Positions 27,974-35,766 of a stretch of 64,000 bases of DNA are shown one piece after another. The position numbers were made by a program, and so were the translations under genes. How positions within the stretch are numbered: the first letter of the stretch is position 1; each line of letters starts with the position of its first letter. The stretch spans positions 1 through 64,000 of the forward strand of contig NZ_JAEIOT010000008.1 in NCBI RefSeq assembly GCF_016342275.1, in the 5' to 3' direction. The stretch is from Corynebacterium marambiense. Lineage in GTDB: Bacteria > Actinomycetota > Actinomycetes > Mycobacteriales > Mycobacteriaceae. The notes below the pieces were generated by a model. That model made no database searches, had not been told where the DNA came from, and saw only the letters and a program-made list of their open reading frames with translations.

Positions 27974-28294
27974 TGCCCGGCGAGGCCCAATCAACGACGC
28001 CGGATGAAACAGCTGGTAGCGGCCCCTCAGTTTCAACTGGAGTAAATACCCCCACAAAGGGGTGTTTTGGAAAGTATTGCCAGTTTCCTCCGGATCGGTT
28101 TACGCTCAATCGTGACTGTGACCGCAATCGTTACCGCACTCGGATCACTTCACAGCCGGGTAACGGCATTTTTAGACCCTGAACAGTGACGGCGCGAAGA
28201 AAATGCAGGTCGGTATGTTGTTGATCGGTCACCGGAGTAGAAATTCAGACGCATTGCTACAGCTCACGTGTCAGCTCATCGGCGGCAGCGTGGG
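27974..28294. other. Intergenic region before the porin genes
   Basis: About 320 bases without a convincing gene, AT-richer than the flanks. It contains the hairpin at 28044-28067. No other feature was recognised. Confidence 0.45.
28044..28067 (+). terminator. Hairpin resembling a terminator
   Basis: A 9-bp stem (28044-28052 with 28059-28067, one G-T pair) around a 6-base loop, with its T-rich right arm continuing into TTGG. It could end read-through from the pseudogene area, but no live gene lies directly upstream. Confidence 0.45.
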
Positions 28295-28323
28295 TTGACG
28301 GAGAGCGGAGACGTGCTTAGATT
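28295..28323 (+). promoter_or_regulatory. Promoter of the porH-porA transcript
   Basis: -35 TTGACG (28295-28300), 17-base spacer, -10 TAGATT (28318-28323), both near consensus. The expected start near 28330 leaves a 5' leader of about 70 bases before porH. Confidence 0.7.
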
Positions 28324-28401
28324 GAGTTGTGGCGTCCCTGAGGGCGTCAGCAACTGGAAACTTACGCCAGCTCCAGGGCTGGTCCTCTCAAGGAGAACAA
28401 C

Positions 28402-28572
28402 ATGGATTTCACTGTCATCAAGGAGCAGCTCGGCGACTTCAACACCTTCGTCGACGCGATGGGCAAGCTCGTGGAGAATTTCCCGAAGGTCGTCGAGCAC
28501 ATTGACCTCCTCTTCAAGGGCGATGTCACCACTGCTCTGTCCTCCGGCTTCGACGGAATCAGCAGCAAGTAA
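28402..28572 (+). CDS. porH: PorH-type channel-forming peptide
   Basis: A 56-aa acidic, amphipathic peptide starting MDFTVIKEQLGDFNTFVDA and ending GISSK, with no signal peptide. Size, the MD start, the central hydrophobic/acidic helix (LVENFPKVVEHIDLLF) and position between groEL and ppk2 match corynebacterial PorH, which pairs with PorA to form a mycolate-modified channel in the outer mycomembrane. The C-terminal serines are possible acylation sites. An AAGGAG site precedes the ATG by 6 bases. Sequence identity to known PorH is low by eye, so the name rests mainly on context and type. Confidence 0.8.
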   Translation: MDFTVIKEQLGDFNTFVDAMGKLVENFPKVVEHIDLLFKGDVTTALSSGFDGISSK

Positions 28573-28580
28573 TTTTCCTC

Positions 28581-28601
28581 GATCCCGATAAGCTCGGGAT
28601 C
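28581..28601 (+). other. Hairpin between porH and porA
   Basis: Perfect 8-bp stem GATCCCGA / TCGGGATC around TAAGC, starting 9 bases after the porH stop and ending before the porA ribosome-binding site. It may protect the porH message or partly stop transcription to set the PorH:PorA ratio. No T-run follows. Confidence 0.6.
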
Positions 28602-28632
28602 ATCCACATATCTCTTTGCTAGGAGCAACAAC

Positions 28633-28761
28633 ATGGATTCCTTCTCCACCACGCTGACCTCCCTTTCCACCAACGGTGGCTTCTTCGAGGTTGTCTTCGA
28701 CTTCCTGAAGCCCTTCTCCGAGGTTGCTTCCGGTGTCAAGTCCCTCCTGGGTCTGGTCTAA
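28633..28761 (+). CDS. porA: PorA-type channel-forming peptide
   Basis: A 42-aa peptide starting MDSFSTTLTSLSTNGGFFEV and ending VASGVKSLLGLV. Like corynebacterial PorA it has no signal peptide, an N-terminal Ser/Thr-rich part and a hydrophobic amphipathic C-terminal half (FFEVVFDFLKPF), with the LLGLV end close to the LIGLL type. A TAGGAGC site precedes the ATG. Together with the PorH-type peptide it probably forms the main cation-selective channel of the mycomembrane. A strong terminator follows. Confidence 0.8.
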   Translation: MDSFSTTLTSLSTNGGFFEVVFDFLKPFSEVASGVKSLLGLV

Positions 28762-28826
28762 GAACCCCGTTCACTTCCCAGTGAAGTGATCTCCCCGGCT
28801 GATCGTTGATCGACGGGGAAGGCAGT

Positions 28827-28861
28827 ACCCGGCAACGTGCATCGCACGGAGCCGGGTTTTT
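28827..28861 (+). terminator. Rho-independent terminator of the porin operon
   Basis: ACCCGGC (28827-28833) pairs with GCCGGGT (28851-28857) and is followed by a T-run (TTTTT ending at 28861). Confidence 0.85.
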
Positions 28862-28980
28862 GCGTGTCCAGGCATCCGCACATGTGCAGGATCCGGTATT
28901 GTCGGGGCTGATGCCCTCGATTCATCCCCCCGTCGGCGTGGTTGTCCCCAGGATTCAACGCGGAGGCACTGTCGCGGCGT

Positions 28981-28986
28981 TAAACT
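28981..28986 (+). promoter_or_regulatory. -10 box for leaderless ppk2
   Basis: TAAACT ends 6 bases before the ATG at 28993. No ribosome-binding site is present. Confidence 0.6.
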
Positions 28987-28992
28987 GGGCTT

Positions 28993-29892
28993 ATGGCTGA
29001 CACATCCGAGCAGGACCTCCCCGTCGTTGATCTGGCTGCTACAGAGGGTTACATCGTTGACGATTCCGATGACGATGATCCCGTACTCATCCAGCCGAAC
29101 GGCGCCCCCGTGGAGACATGGCGGGAGAATTACCCGTATGACGAGCGGATGTCCCGGCACGAGTACGAGCACATCAAGCGTGCCCTCCAGATCGAGCTGC
29201 TGAAGTGGCAGAATTGGACGAAGGACACCGGGCAGCGGCACATCATCCTCTTCGAAGGGCGTGATGCCGCAGGCAAGGGGGGAACCATCAAGCGGTTCAA
29301 CGAGCACCTCAACCCCCGTGGCGCCCGCACCGTCGCCCTCGAAAAGCCGTCGCCCCGGGAGTCGACCTCCTGGTACTTCCAGCGCTACATCGAGCACTTC
29401 CCGTCCGCGGGTGAGATCGTGTTCTTTGACCGTTCCTGGTACAACCGCTCCGGCGTCGAACGGGTTATGGGTTTCTGCACAGAGTCCCAGCATGCGGAGT
29501 TTCTCCGTGAGGTGCCAATGCTGGAGAACATGATCATGGGCTCCGGTATCTCGCTGACCAAGTTCTGGTTCTCGGTCACTCAGAAGGAACAACGCACCCG
29601 GTTCGCCATCCGCCAGGTCGACCCCGTCCGACAGTGGAAGCTCTCGCCGATGGACCTCGCCTCCCTGGACAAGTGGCCGGACTACACCCGCGCCAAGGAG
29701 GAGCAGTTCCGGTACACGGATACGGATGAGTCGCCGTGGGTCACCATCAAGTCGAATGACAAGAAGCGCGCCCGAATCAATGCGATGCGCTACGTTCTGT
29801 CGAAGTTCGAGTACACCGGCAAGGACCATGACCTCGTCGGTGAGCCGGATCCGAAGATCGTTCTCCGCGGGCGGGACCAGATCGGGGACTGA
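28993..29892 (+). CDS. ppk2: Polyphosphate kinase 2
   Basis: A 299-aa enzyme of the PPK2 family, which uses polyphosphate to phosphorylate nucleoside diphosphates (or the reverse). The Walker A-like loop is FEGRDAAGKGGTIKRF near residue 91; NPRGARTVALEKPS, FFDRSWYNRSGVERVMGF (Walker B and lid region) and KWPDYTRAKEEQF follow. The length is typical of single-domain PPK2. The first 35 residues are acidic and variable. It shares the groEL-por-ppk2 neighbourhood seen in other corynebacteria. The gene is probably transcribed leaderless, separate from the porins. Confidence 0.93.
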   Translation: MADTSEQDLPVVDLAATEGYIVDDSDDDDPVLIQPNGAPVETWRENYPYDERMSRHEYEHIKRALQIELLKWQNWTKDTGQRHIILFEGRDAAGKGGTIKRFNEHLNPRGARTVALEKPSPRESTSWYFQRYIEHFPSAGEIVFFDRSWYNRSGVERVMGFCTESQHAEFLREVPMLENMIMGSGISLTKFWFSVTQKEQRTRFAIRQVDPVRQWKLSPMDLASLDKWPDYTRAKEEQFRYTDTDESPWVTIKSNDKKRARINAMRYVLSKFEYTGKDHDLVGEPDPKIVLRGRDQIGD

Positions 29893-29919
29893 ACCCCGAC
29901 ACCGCACCCCGCCCCGGGC

Positions 29920-32900
29920 TCAGCCCCGGGGCTCGACCGGGTTTCCCTGCCACCGTGTGTGGCCGGGGACCCGGTCTCCGCGTAGGACGAGCGACGCAGG
30001 ACCGATGGTGGCCCCTTCCCCGAGGGAAGCCGCCGGGAGGATCACGGAATGCGGTCCGAGGACCGCGCCGGCACCGATATTCACCGTGTCGAGACTCATC
30101 ACCCGATCCTGGAACAGGTGCGTCTGCAGGACACAACCGGGGCCGATTGTCGCGGCGTCCCCGATCTCGACGAGATCAGCCTCGGGGAGCCAGTAGGACT
30201 CGATCCAGGTGCCTCGGCCCACGCGGGCGCCGATCGCCCGGAGGAACCACACCAGCGGTTGAGCGCCCTGGTTCGGGTTGAGGAACCACGGAGCCGCTAC
30301 CGCCTCGACGAATGCGTCCTGGAGCTCGTTGAGCCACACGAAGCGGGACCACAACGGATGCTCACTAGTCCGGATCCTGCCGACGCACAGCCACTTCGCC
30401 TCCACGGTGATCGTCGCGGCACCGACACCGGCAGCCATGAGCACGAGTCCACCGGACAGCCCAGCGAGTCCCGCTCCGGCGAGCGGTGCGTCAGGTCGCG
30501 TGTACAGCCATTGCAGGGCCAGCAGCGTCCCCGCTACGAGAACACCCGATGTCATGGGGGCGAGCAGTCGCATGGTCTCGACGAGGCCCCGGGCCCGCTT
30601 CAGTCGGCTCGTCGGGTGGTAGGTCCGGGCTTCACCGCCGGCGTCCACCGTCACGCGCCGCAGCCGCTCTGGCGGGGAGCCGAGCCAGTTTGATCCGGCG
30701 CGCGCCTTCTTCGGTGTCTGGGAGAGCACCGCGACGAGAGAGTTCTTCGCCAGTTTCCGGCCCGCCCCGGCGATGCCGGAGTTGCCGAGGAAACTGCGCT
30801 TGCCGATTCTGGTTCTGTCGGCGAGCATCCACCCGCCACCCAGCTCGTAGCCGCCGACCATCGTGTCGTCGGCGAGGAATGCGCCGTCCCGGATCTCCGT
30901 GAACGCGGGCACCAGGACGGCCGTCGAGATCTCGGTGTCCGTGCCGACCCGCGCGCCCAGCGCACGAAGCCACAACGGCGTCAGACGCGAGGCGTAGAGC
31001 GGGAACAGGTGGGTGCGCGCGGCATCCATGAGGCGCTCCGTGGCCCACAGCTGCCAGCCGATGCGGGAGCGCACCGGATGAACCCCGGTGGCCAGCCTGA
31101 TCGACATCAGACGGACACCGACGAAGGTGAGCACCACGTTCAGGCCGAAGGCGACGAGTGCGCCGAGCGGTGCGAGCAGCAGCGCCGCAGAGACCGTCCC
31201 TACTGTCGTCCCGGCCAGCACCGTCGACAGACACGCCACCACGGCGGCACCCATCCCGACAGAGAGAACCGGCATGAGGCTCAGTGCGAGGGACGTCGCG
31301 CCGTAGACGGGCACCCACCACGGACGCCGAGCCGGGTGTTCCTCCGGGAAACGCTGCTTGGCCCGGCCCACCTTCGACGCGGGCGAACCGGCCCAGCGGG
31401 CACCGGGCTTCACCTTCTTCTCCCCGGTCACGCATGAGCCGGCTTCGACATGGGCGCCGGCACCGATCACTGACCCGGGCAGCAAGGTGGACCGTGCACC
31501 GACCCGGGCGTCCTCCTCGACCGTGATTCGGCCGACGTGGACCGTGTCGCCGTCGACCCACATGCCCGACAGATCGGTCTCCGGCTCGATGCAGCAGTGG
31601 TCACCGAGGGTGAGCAGACCCGTGACCGGGGGGAGAGTGTGCAGGTGGACGTCCCGCCCCACGGTCGCGCCGAGCAGACGAGCGTAACTGGTTATCCACG
31701 TCGCCCCGGCGATGTCCCGGGCACCACACGCATCCTGGATCCGGTCTGCCGTCCACAGTCGCAGGTGCTCGCGCCCGCCGCGGGGATAGTCGCCAGGGGT
31801 GATGCCGCAGGTGAGGACACGGGCGGCGAACGCACCCATCGGAAGTCTGCCTGCCGGGGTCACGAAGACGATGAGCAGGAGAATCACCAGCCACCAGGGT
31901 GCGGGCCGAGCCCACCACGCTCCGGCTGCGTCCGCGAGGTTGTTCCCCACGAGCAGCCAGGCCACCCATTGCGCGGCCTGCAACGTCATTACCGGCACCT
32001 GTATCAGGTGCTGGATGAGCCTGGTCCGGGCGGACACGGGACGAATGACCCGCTTGTTCCGGCGGGGTCCGGTGCCCGCGCCCGGCTGGGAGTCGAGATG
32101 CTGTGCCAGGGCCCCGAGCCGTGGATGATCGTAGAGCTCCCGCACGGAGACAGTGGGGAACCGTTCCCGGATCCGGCCGACCAGCGTCGCCGCGGCGAGG
32201 GATGTACCGCCGAGTGCGAAGAAGTCCGCGTCCGGGTCGGCCACGGACGCACCGAGGACATCGACCCAGAGCTCCGCGAGCCAGGCCTCGGTCGGTGTCA
32301 TGGCGGAGGTGTCGGTCACCGCACCAGGCAGCGGCCACGGGAGCGCGGCCTTGTCCACCTTGCCCGATGTCCGGACGGGAAGTTCCTCGAGCACGCAGAG
32401 TCGGGGGACGAGAGCCGCAGGCATGCCCTCCGTGAGGCGAGCCGTCGCGGCCTCCGTGTCGAAGTTCACCGCGTCGTCCTCGCGCGAGAGGTAGGCGACG
32501 AGCACCTTCGAGTCGCCGCCCGTGGTCTGCACCACGACGGCGGAGGAACGGACCCCCGGCAGCGCCGCGACGGCGGCCTCGACCTCACCGAGCTCAATCC
32601 GGCGACCGCCGATCTTGACCTGGTCGTCGACCCGACCGACGAAATAGAGGCCGTCTTCCTCGAGCCGGACGTGGTCGCCGGAACGGTACGCCCGGGACCA
32701 ACCCACACTGCGCAGCGGGGCGTATTTCTCCCGGTCCTTCTCCGGGTCGAGGTACCGGGCGAGACCGACGCCACCGATGACGAGTTCACCGACCTGTCCC
32801 GGGGCGACCGGGGCGCCGTCTGCGTCGACAACGACGAGATCCCAGCCGTCGAGGGGAAGGCCGATCGAGACGTCACGTCCTGCGTGGAGTCTCGCCGCGC

Positions 32901-33807
32901 AGGCCACGACGGTGGCCTCAGTCGGGCCGTAGGTGTTCCAGATCTCCCGGTCGCCGCTGTCCAGCCGCTGCACGAGTTCAGCGGGGCACGGCTCACCACC
33001 GAAGATGAGCAGGCGGACGTTGTCGAGGGCCTCCGAGGGCCACAGACCGGCGAGGGTCGGAACGGTGGACACGGCGGTGATGTCATGGCTGATGAGCCAC
33101 GGCCCGAGGTCCATCCCGGAGCGCACCAGCATGCGCGGGGCGGGGACGAGGCAGGCGCCGTGGCCCCAGGCGAGCCACATCTCCTCGCAGGAGGCGTCGA
33201 ACGCGACCGAGAGTCCGGCGAGAACCCGATCGTCGGGTCCGAGCGGACCGCCGGGAGAATCGACGAGGAACATGCGCGCCTCGGCATCGACGAAGGCGGC
33301 GGCGGAGCGGTGCGTGACGGCGACGCCCTTGGGACGGCCGGTGGACCCGGAGGTGAAGATGATCCATGCGTCGTCGTCCGGCCGTGGCGGGCGGGTGTCA
33401 CCGCCGGGGGTTCGGCGGTGCACCGTCAGTCCGACGTCGGTGACGGTCGCGTTGACGCGGGCCTCCTCGAAGACCATCTCGGCGCGTTCGTCGGGGTCAT
33501 CGGCATCGACCGGAACGTAGGCGGCGCCGGCGGTGAGGATCGCGAGGATCGTCGTGTAGAGCTCGCTGCCGCCGCTGGGCAGGCGGACGCCGATGCGATC
33601 CCTCCGGCGGATGCCGGCGGCGTGGAGGTCGGCCGCCTTCTCGCGAACGACGTCCATGAGCTCGGCGTAGGTGAGAACCTCACCGTCATCGATCGCTGCC
33701 GCCTTCGGATGTGCGGCCGCGGTGGCGGCGAGGATGTCTATGAGTGTGCGCCGGGGCGGGGCTTCACCGGCGCGCAGAAACTGCGGTGGTACGGATTTCA
33801 GGGACAC
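29920..33807 (-). CDS. Pls/PosA-type non-ribosomal peptide synthetase-like membrane protein
   Basis: A 1295-aa protein. Residues about 20-480 are an adenylation domain (IIFTSGSTGRPKGVAVTHRS, NTYGPTEATV, YRSGDHVRLEEDG). Residues about 500-575 are a carrier domain with the phosphopantetheine serine in FFALGGTSLAAATL. After that come several pairs of hydrophobic helices alternating with three left-handed beta-helix, acetyltransferase-like segments (for example DHCCIEPETDLSGMWVDGD, TEISTAVLVPAFTEIRDGA, DAATIGPGCVLQTHLF). No condensation or thioesterase domain is present. This order matches polylysine-synthetase-like (Pls/PosA) enzymes, which activate one amino acid and join it without a classical condensation domain. 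Start is GTG. MarR gene upstream. Confidence 0.85.
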   Translation of the reverse strand: MSLKSVPPQFLRAGEAPPRRTLIDILAATAAAHPKAAAIDDGEVLTYAELMDVVREKAADLHAAGIRRRDRIGVRLPSGGSELYTTILAILTAGAAYVPVDADDPDERAEMVFEEARVNATVTDVGLTVHRRTPGGDTRPPRPDDDAWIIFTSGSTGRPKGVAVTHRSAAAFVDAEARMFLVDSPGGPLGPDDRVLAGLSVAFDASCEEMWLAWGHGACLVPAPRMLVRSGMDLGPWLISHDITAVSTVPTLAGLWPSEALDNVRLLIFGGEPCPAELVQRLDSGDREIWNTYGPTEATVVACAARLHAGRDVSIGLPLDGWDLVVVDADGAPVAPGQVGELVIGGVGLARYLDPEKDREKYAPLRSVGWSRAYRSGDHVRLEEDGLYFVGRVDDQVKIGGRRIELGEVEAAVAALPGVRSSAVVVQTTGGDSKVLVAYLSREDDAVNFDTEAATARLTEGMPAALVPRLCVLEELPVRTSGKVDKAALPWPLPGAVTDTSAMTPTEAWLAELWVDVLGASVADPDADFFALGGTSLAAATLVGRIRERFPTVSVRELYDHPRLGALAQHLDSQPGAGTGPRRNKRVIRPVSARTRLIQHLIQVPVMTLQAAQWVAWLLVGNNLADAAGAWWARPAPWWLVILLLIVFVTPAGRLPMGAFAARVLTCGITPGDYPRGGREHLRLWTADRIQDACGARDIAGATWITSYARLLGATVGRDVHLHTLPPVTGLLTLGDHCCIEPETDLSGMWVDGDTVHVGRITVEEDARVGARSTLLPGSVIGAGAHVEAGSCVTGEKKVKPGARWAGSPASKVGRAKQRFPEEHPARRPWWVPVYGATSLALSLMPVLSVGMGAAVVACLSTVLAGTTVGTVSAALLLAPLGALVAFGLNVVLTFVGVRLMSIRLATGVHPVRSRIGWQLWATERLMDAARTHLFPLYASRLTPLWLRALGARVGTDTEISTAVLVPAFTEIRDGAFLADDTMVGGYELGGGWMLADRTRIGKRSFLGNSGIAGAGRKLAKNSLVAVLSQTPKKARAGSNWLGSPPERLRRVTVDAGGEARTYHPTSRLKRARGLVETMRLLAPMTSGVLVAGTLLALQWLYTRPDAPLAGAGLAGLSGGLVLMAAGVGAATITVEAKWLCVGRIRTSEHPLWSRFVWLNELQDAFVEAVAAPWFLNPNQGAQPLVWFLRAIGARVGRGTWIESYWLPEADLVEIGDAATIGPGCVLQTHLFQDRVMSLDTVNIGAGAVLGPHSVILPAASLGEGATIGPASLVLRGDRVPGHTRWQGNPVEPRG

Positions 33808-33844
33808 GGTGCAGCCTGGGCGCTTTCCAGTTGACGGGTGGATG

Positions 33845-34291
33845 CTAGTCGACGTCGAGGGCGATGATCGCCTTCGCGAGCTTGCGGAGATGCTTGAGCT
33901 GCTTCGATGTGGATTCGTCGAGTGCCCGGTCCTCGGCCTCTGTGACGAACTCCCTGAGTTTCTTCTGGGCGGTGCGTCCCTTCTTCGTGGCGGCGACGAT
34001 CTGCCTGCGCCGGTCCTTCTGGTCGCGTTCGCGCTTGACCCACCCGTGCTTCTCCAGGCTGTCGATCAGTCGGACCATGTCGGAGGCGTCGACCGCGAGG
34101 AGGTCGCACAGTGCGGTCTGGCTTGCTGCGGACTCCTCGACGAGGCAGGTGAGGACCCAGTACTCACGGAGCCCGGTATGCTCCTTAGCCAGAGCCACCT
34201 CCACCTCGTCGCGGGTGCGCTTGCGGAGACGCTCGAGCTGAAACGAGGGGGACTCGAGAAGAGCTGTGGGAACAAGAGGTGTCGCTGCCAT
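33845..34291 (-). CDS. MarR-family transcriptional regulator
   Basis: A 148-aa winged-helix regulator: REYWVLTCLVEESAASQTALCDLLAVDASDMVRLIDSLEKHGWVKRE gives the recognition helix and wing, flanked by helices for dimerisation. One Cys in the recognition region (ALCDLL) might sense oxidation. It ends 37 bases before the Pls/PosA synthetase on the same strand, so it probably regulates that gene in one operon. The ATG at 34291 follows a -10 box by 7 bases (leaderless); an upstream in-frame start at 34342 is less likely. Confidence 0.88.
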   Translation of the reverse strand: MAATPLVPTALLESPSFQLERLRKRTRDEVEVALAKEHTGLREYWVLTCLVEESAASQTALCDLLAVDASDMVRLIDSLEKHGWVKRERDQKDRRRQIVAATKKGRTAQKKLREFVTEAEDRALDESTSKQLKHLRKLAKAIIALDVD

Positions 34292-34298
34292 ACCATTG

Positions 34299-34304
34299 AT
34301 CCTA
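34299..34304 (-). promoter_or_regulatory. -10 box for leaderless marR gene
   Basis: TAGGAT on the minus strand ends 7 bases before the ATG at 34291; a weak -35 (TTACGT) lies 17 bases upstream. Confidence 0.5.
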
Positions 34305-34378
34305 GCTCTCCAACATGGCGGACGTAAAACGTTGGTGTACATCCATCATTGCGTGTCGCCGTGATCCGACGGTGTTGG

Positions 34379-34678
34379 TCAGGTACCGGGAATCTCCATG
34401 GGTAACTCTGCGGCGCGCCACGCCGACGTGCCGCCGTCGACATTGATCGCGTCGATACCGCGGTGTTCGAGATACTCGCAGACACGGGCAGACCGGCCAC
34501 CCGAGAGGCAGATGACGTAGAGGTCACGGTCCCGGTCGATCTCGTCGAGTCGACCGACGATCTCACTCATCGGCAGGTTGACCGCGCCGGTCGCGTGACC
34601 GTCCGCGAACTCGTCGGGCTCCCGAACATCGACGAGTTGGGCGTCGGACGGAACAGCGGAGGGGAGAACGGTTTTCAT
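34379..34678 (-). CDS. Rhodanese-domain protein
   Basis: A 99-aa single-domain rhodanese. It has the DVREPDEFADGHATGAVNLPMSE start and the active-site loop ICLSGGRSARV, where the Cys carries the sulfur; NVDGGTSAW follows. It probably transfers sulfur in the cytoplasm; the acceptor is unknown. The start at 34678 is preferred over 34723 because homology begins there. It lies upstream of marR on the same strand with a gap of 87 bases. Confidence 0.88.
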   Translation of the reverse strand: MKTVLPSAVPSDAQLVDVREPDEFADGHATGAVNLPMSEIVGRLDEIDRDRDLYVICLSGGRSARVCEYLEHRGIDAINVDGGTSAWRAAELPMEIPGT

Positions 34679-34861
34679 GTGTCGATCCTTCGTGTGGGGT
34701 GTTAGTTGCTGTCCGGGCGGCACCCAGGGAATCGCCCAGACAGTAGCAGTTTACCTGTGGTCACGGCGCATTCGGTGGACCCACGGACCCGAACGGGGTC
34801 GGACTGCCGCGACATCGACGCCAGATACTACAGCGGATGGTCCTGTGTCACGTGGGGTCAA

Positions 34862-34867
34862 TAGACT
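34862..34867 (+). promoter_or_regulatory. -10 box for leaderless FetB-like gene
   Basis: TAGACT ends 6 bases before the ATG at 34874. Confidence 0.6.
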
Positions 34868-34873
34868 GAGCTC

Positions 34874-35677
34874 ATGCAGGGAACCCATTCGACGATGTTC
34901 AACTTCGGCTGGCCACTCGTGGTGGCCCTCATCGCCCTCGTCATCATCGCCGCCGTCCTGGCTAGGATCGGCCGGACCGAACATGCGCCGATCATTCCCT
35001 GGGCGGCGGTCCGCGCGACGGTCCAGCTGCTTGTTCTCGGACTCGTTCTCGACTTCGCGGTGAATCGTGCGTGGGCTGTCGTGCTGTTTCTCACCGCGAT
35101 CACGCTCACGGCTGCGGAGACCTCCCATGATCGTATCCTGGCGGCCCGTGTCGGCCCGCATGTGCCGCGCAAGTATCGACCCCGACTATCGCTGGGCCGC
35201 CGGATCCGGGAGATCCTGATACTCACCGGCCCCGTTGCACTCGCCCCTTTCCTGTTGGTCGGTGCCCTGGTGCTTACCGGGATCCTCGACATGCGTGGGC
35301 TCGCGGTGATCCCCGTCGCCGGTATCCTCATTGGGCACGGGATGGCGGTCTCCGCCCTGACTGGCAGGCGCGTACATGAGGAACTCCGCGCCGGGCGGGG
35401 CGAGGTCGAGGCCGCACTCTCGCTCGGGTTTACCGACGGCCAAGCGCGGATGCTCGTGGCGGAGCGCGCGGCGAGCGCCGCGCTCGTGCCCACCATCGAC
35501 ACGACCAAGACCGTGGGCATGGTCACGATTCCCGGTGCCTTCGTCGGTATGGTCCTTGGCGGTGCGACCCCGATGGAAGCCGGGATCATGCAGCTCTTCG
35601 TGATCATCGCGATCCTCGCGGTCGCCACCGCGGCGCTGACGATCACCGAATACCTCGTGGTGTGGCGCCTGCTCTGA
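34874..35677 (+). CDS. FetB/YbbM-family (UPF0014) ABC transporter permease
   Basis: A 267-aa membrane protein with about seven helices. Family landmarks are AAVRATVQLLVLGLVL, TAAETSHDRILAARVG, GHGMAVSALTGRRVHEEL and the permease loop EAALSLGFTDGQARMLVAERAASAALVPTIDTTKTVG-type region with VTIPGAFVGMVLGGATPMEAG. In E. coli FetB works with the ATPase FetA in iron export. No ATPase gene is adjacent here, so it must use one from elsewhere or have a different role. Confidence 0.85.
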   Translation: MQGTHSTMFNFGWPLVVALIALVIIAAVLARIGRTEHAPIIPWAAVRATVQLLVLGLVLDFAVNRAWAVVLFLTAITLTAAETSHDRILAARVGPHVPRKYRPRLSLGRRIREILILTGPVALAPFLLVGALVLTGILDMRGLAVIPVAGILIGHGMAVSALTGRRVHEELRAGRGEVEAALSLGFTDGQARMLVAERAASAALVPTIDTTKTVGMVTIPGAFVGMVLGGATPMEAGIMQLFVIIAILAVATAALTITEYLVVWRLL

Positions 35678-35754
35678 CCGGTGGATCGGTGTAGCGAATC
35701 ACGGCCCGCGCAACGATGGGGTCTGAAGATGGCTCTGTGCTCCTGACGGTCGCC

Positions 35755-35760
35755 TAGTCT
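35755..35760 (+). promoter_or_regulatory. -10 box upstream of the frameshifted gene
   Basis: TAGTCT ends 6 bases before the ATG at 35767, so that ATG rather than the GTG at 35761 fits a leaderless start. Confidence 0.5.
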
Positions 35761-35766
35761 GTGGCC

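Noticed and set aside
27534..28057. Overlapping minus-strand frames in the AraC remnant region
   Set aside because: Their translations have no recognisable features and oppose the clear AraC match on the plus strand.
31537..33834. 765-codon plus-strand frame opposite the synthetase gene
   Set aside because: No domain, Arg/Gly/Asp-rich shadow translation, and it lies entirely opposite a clear adenylation-carrier protein.
29920..34304. A full non-ribosomal peptide gene cluster
   Set aside because: Only one synthetase gene with one module is present; no condensation, thioesterase, transporter or tailoring genes flank it.
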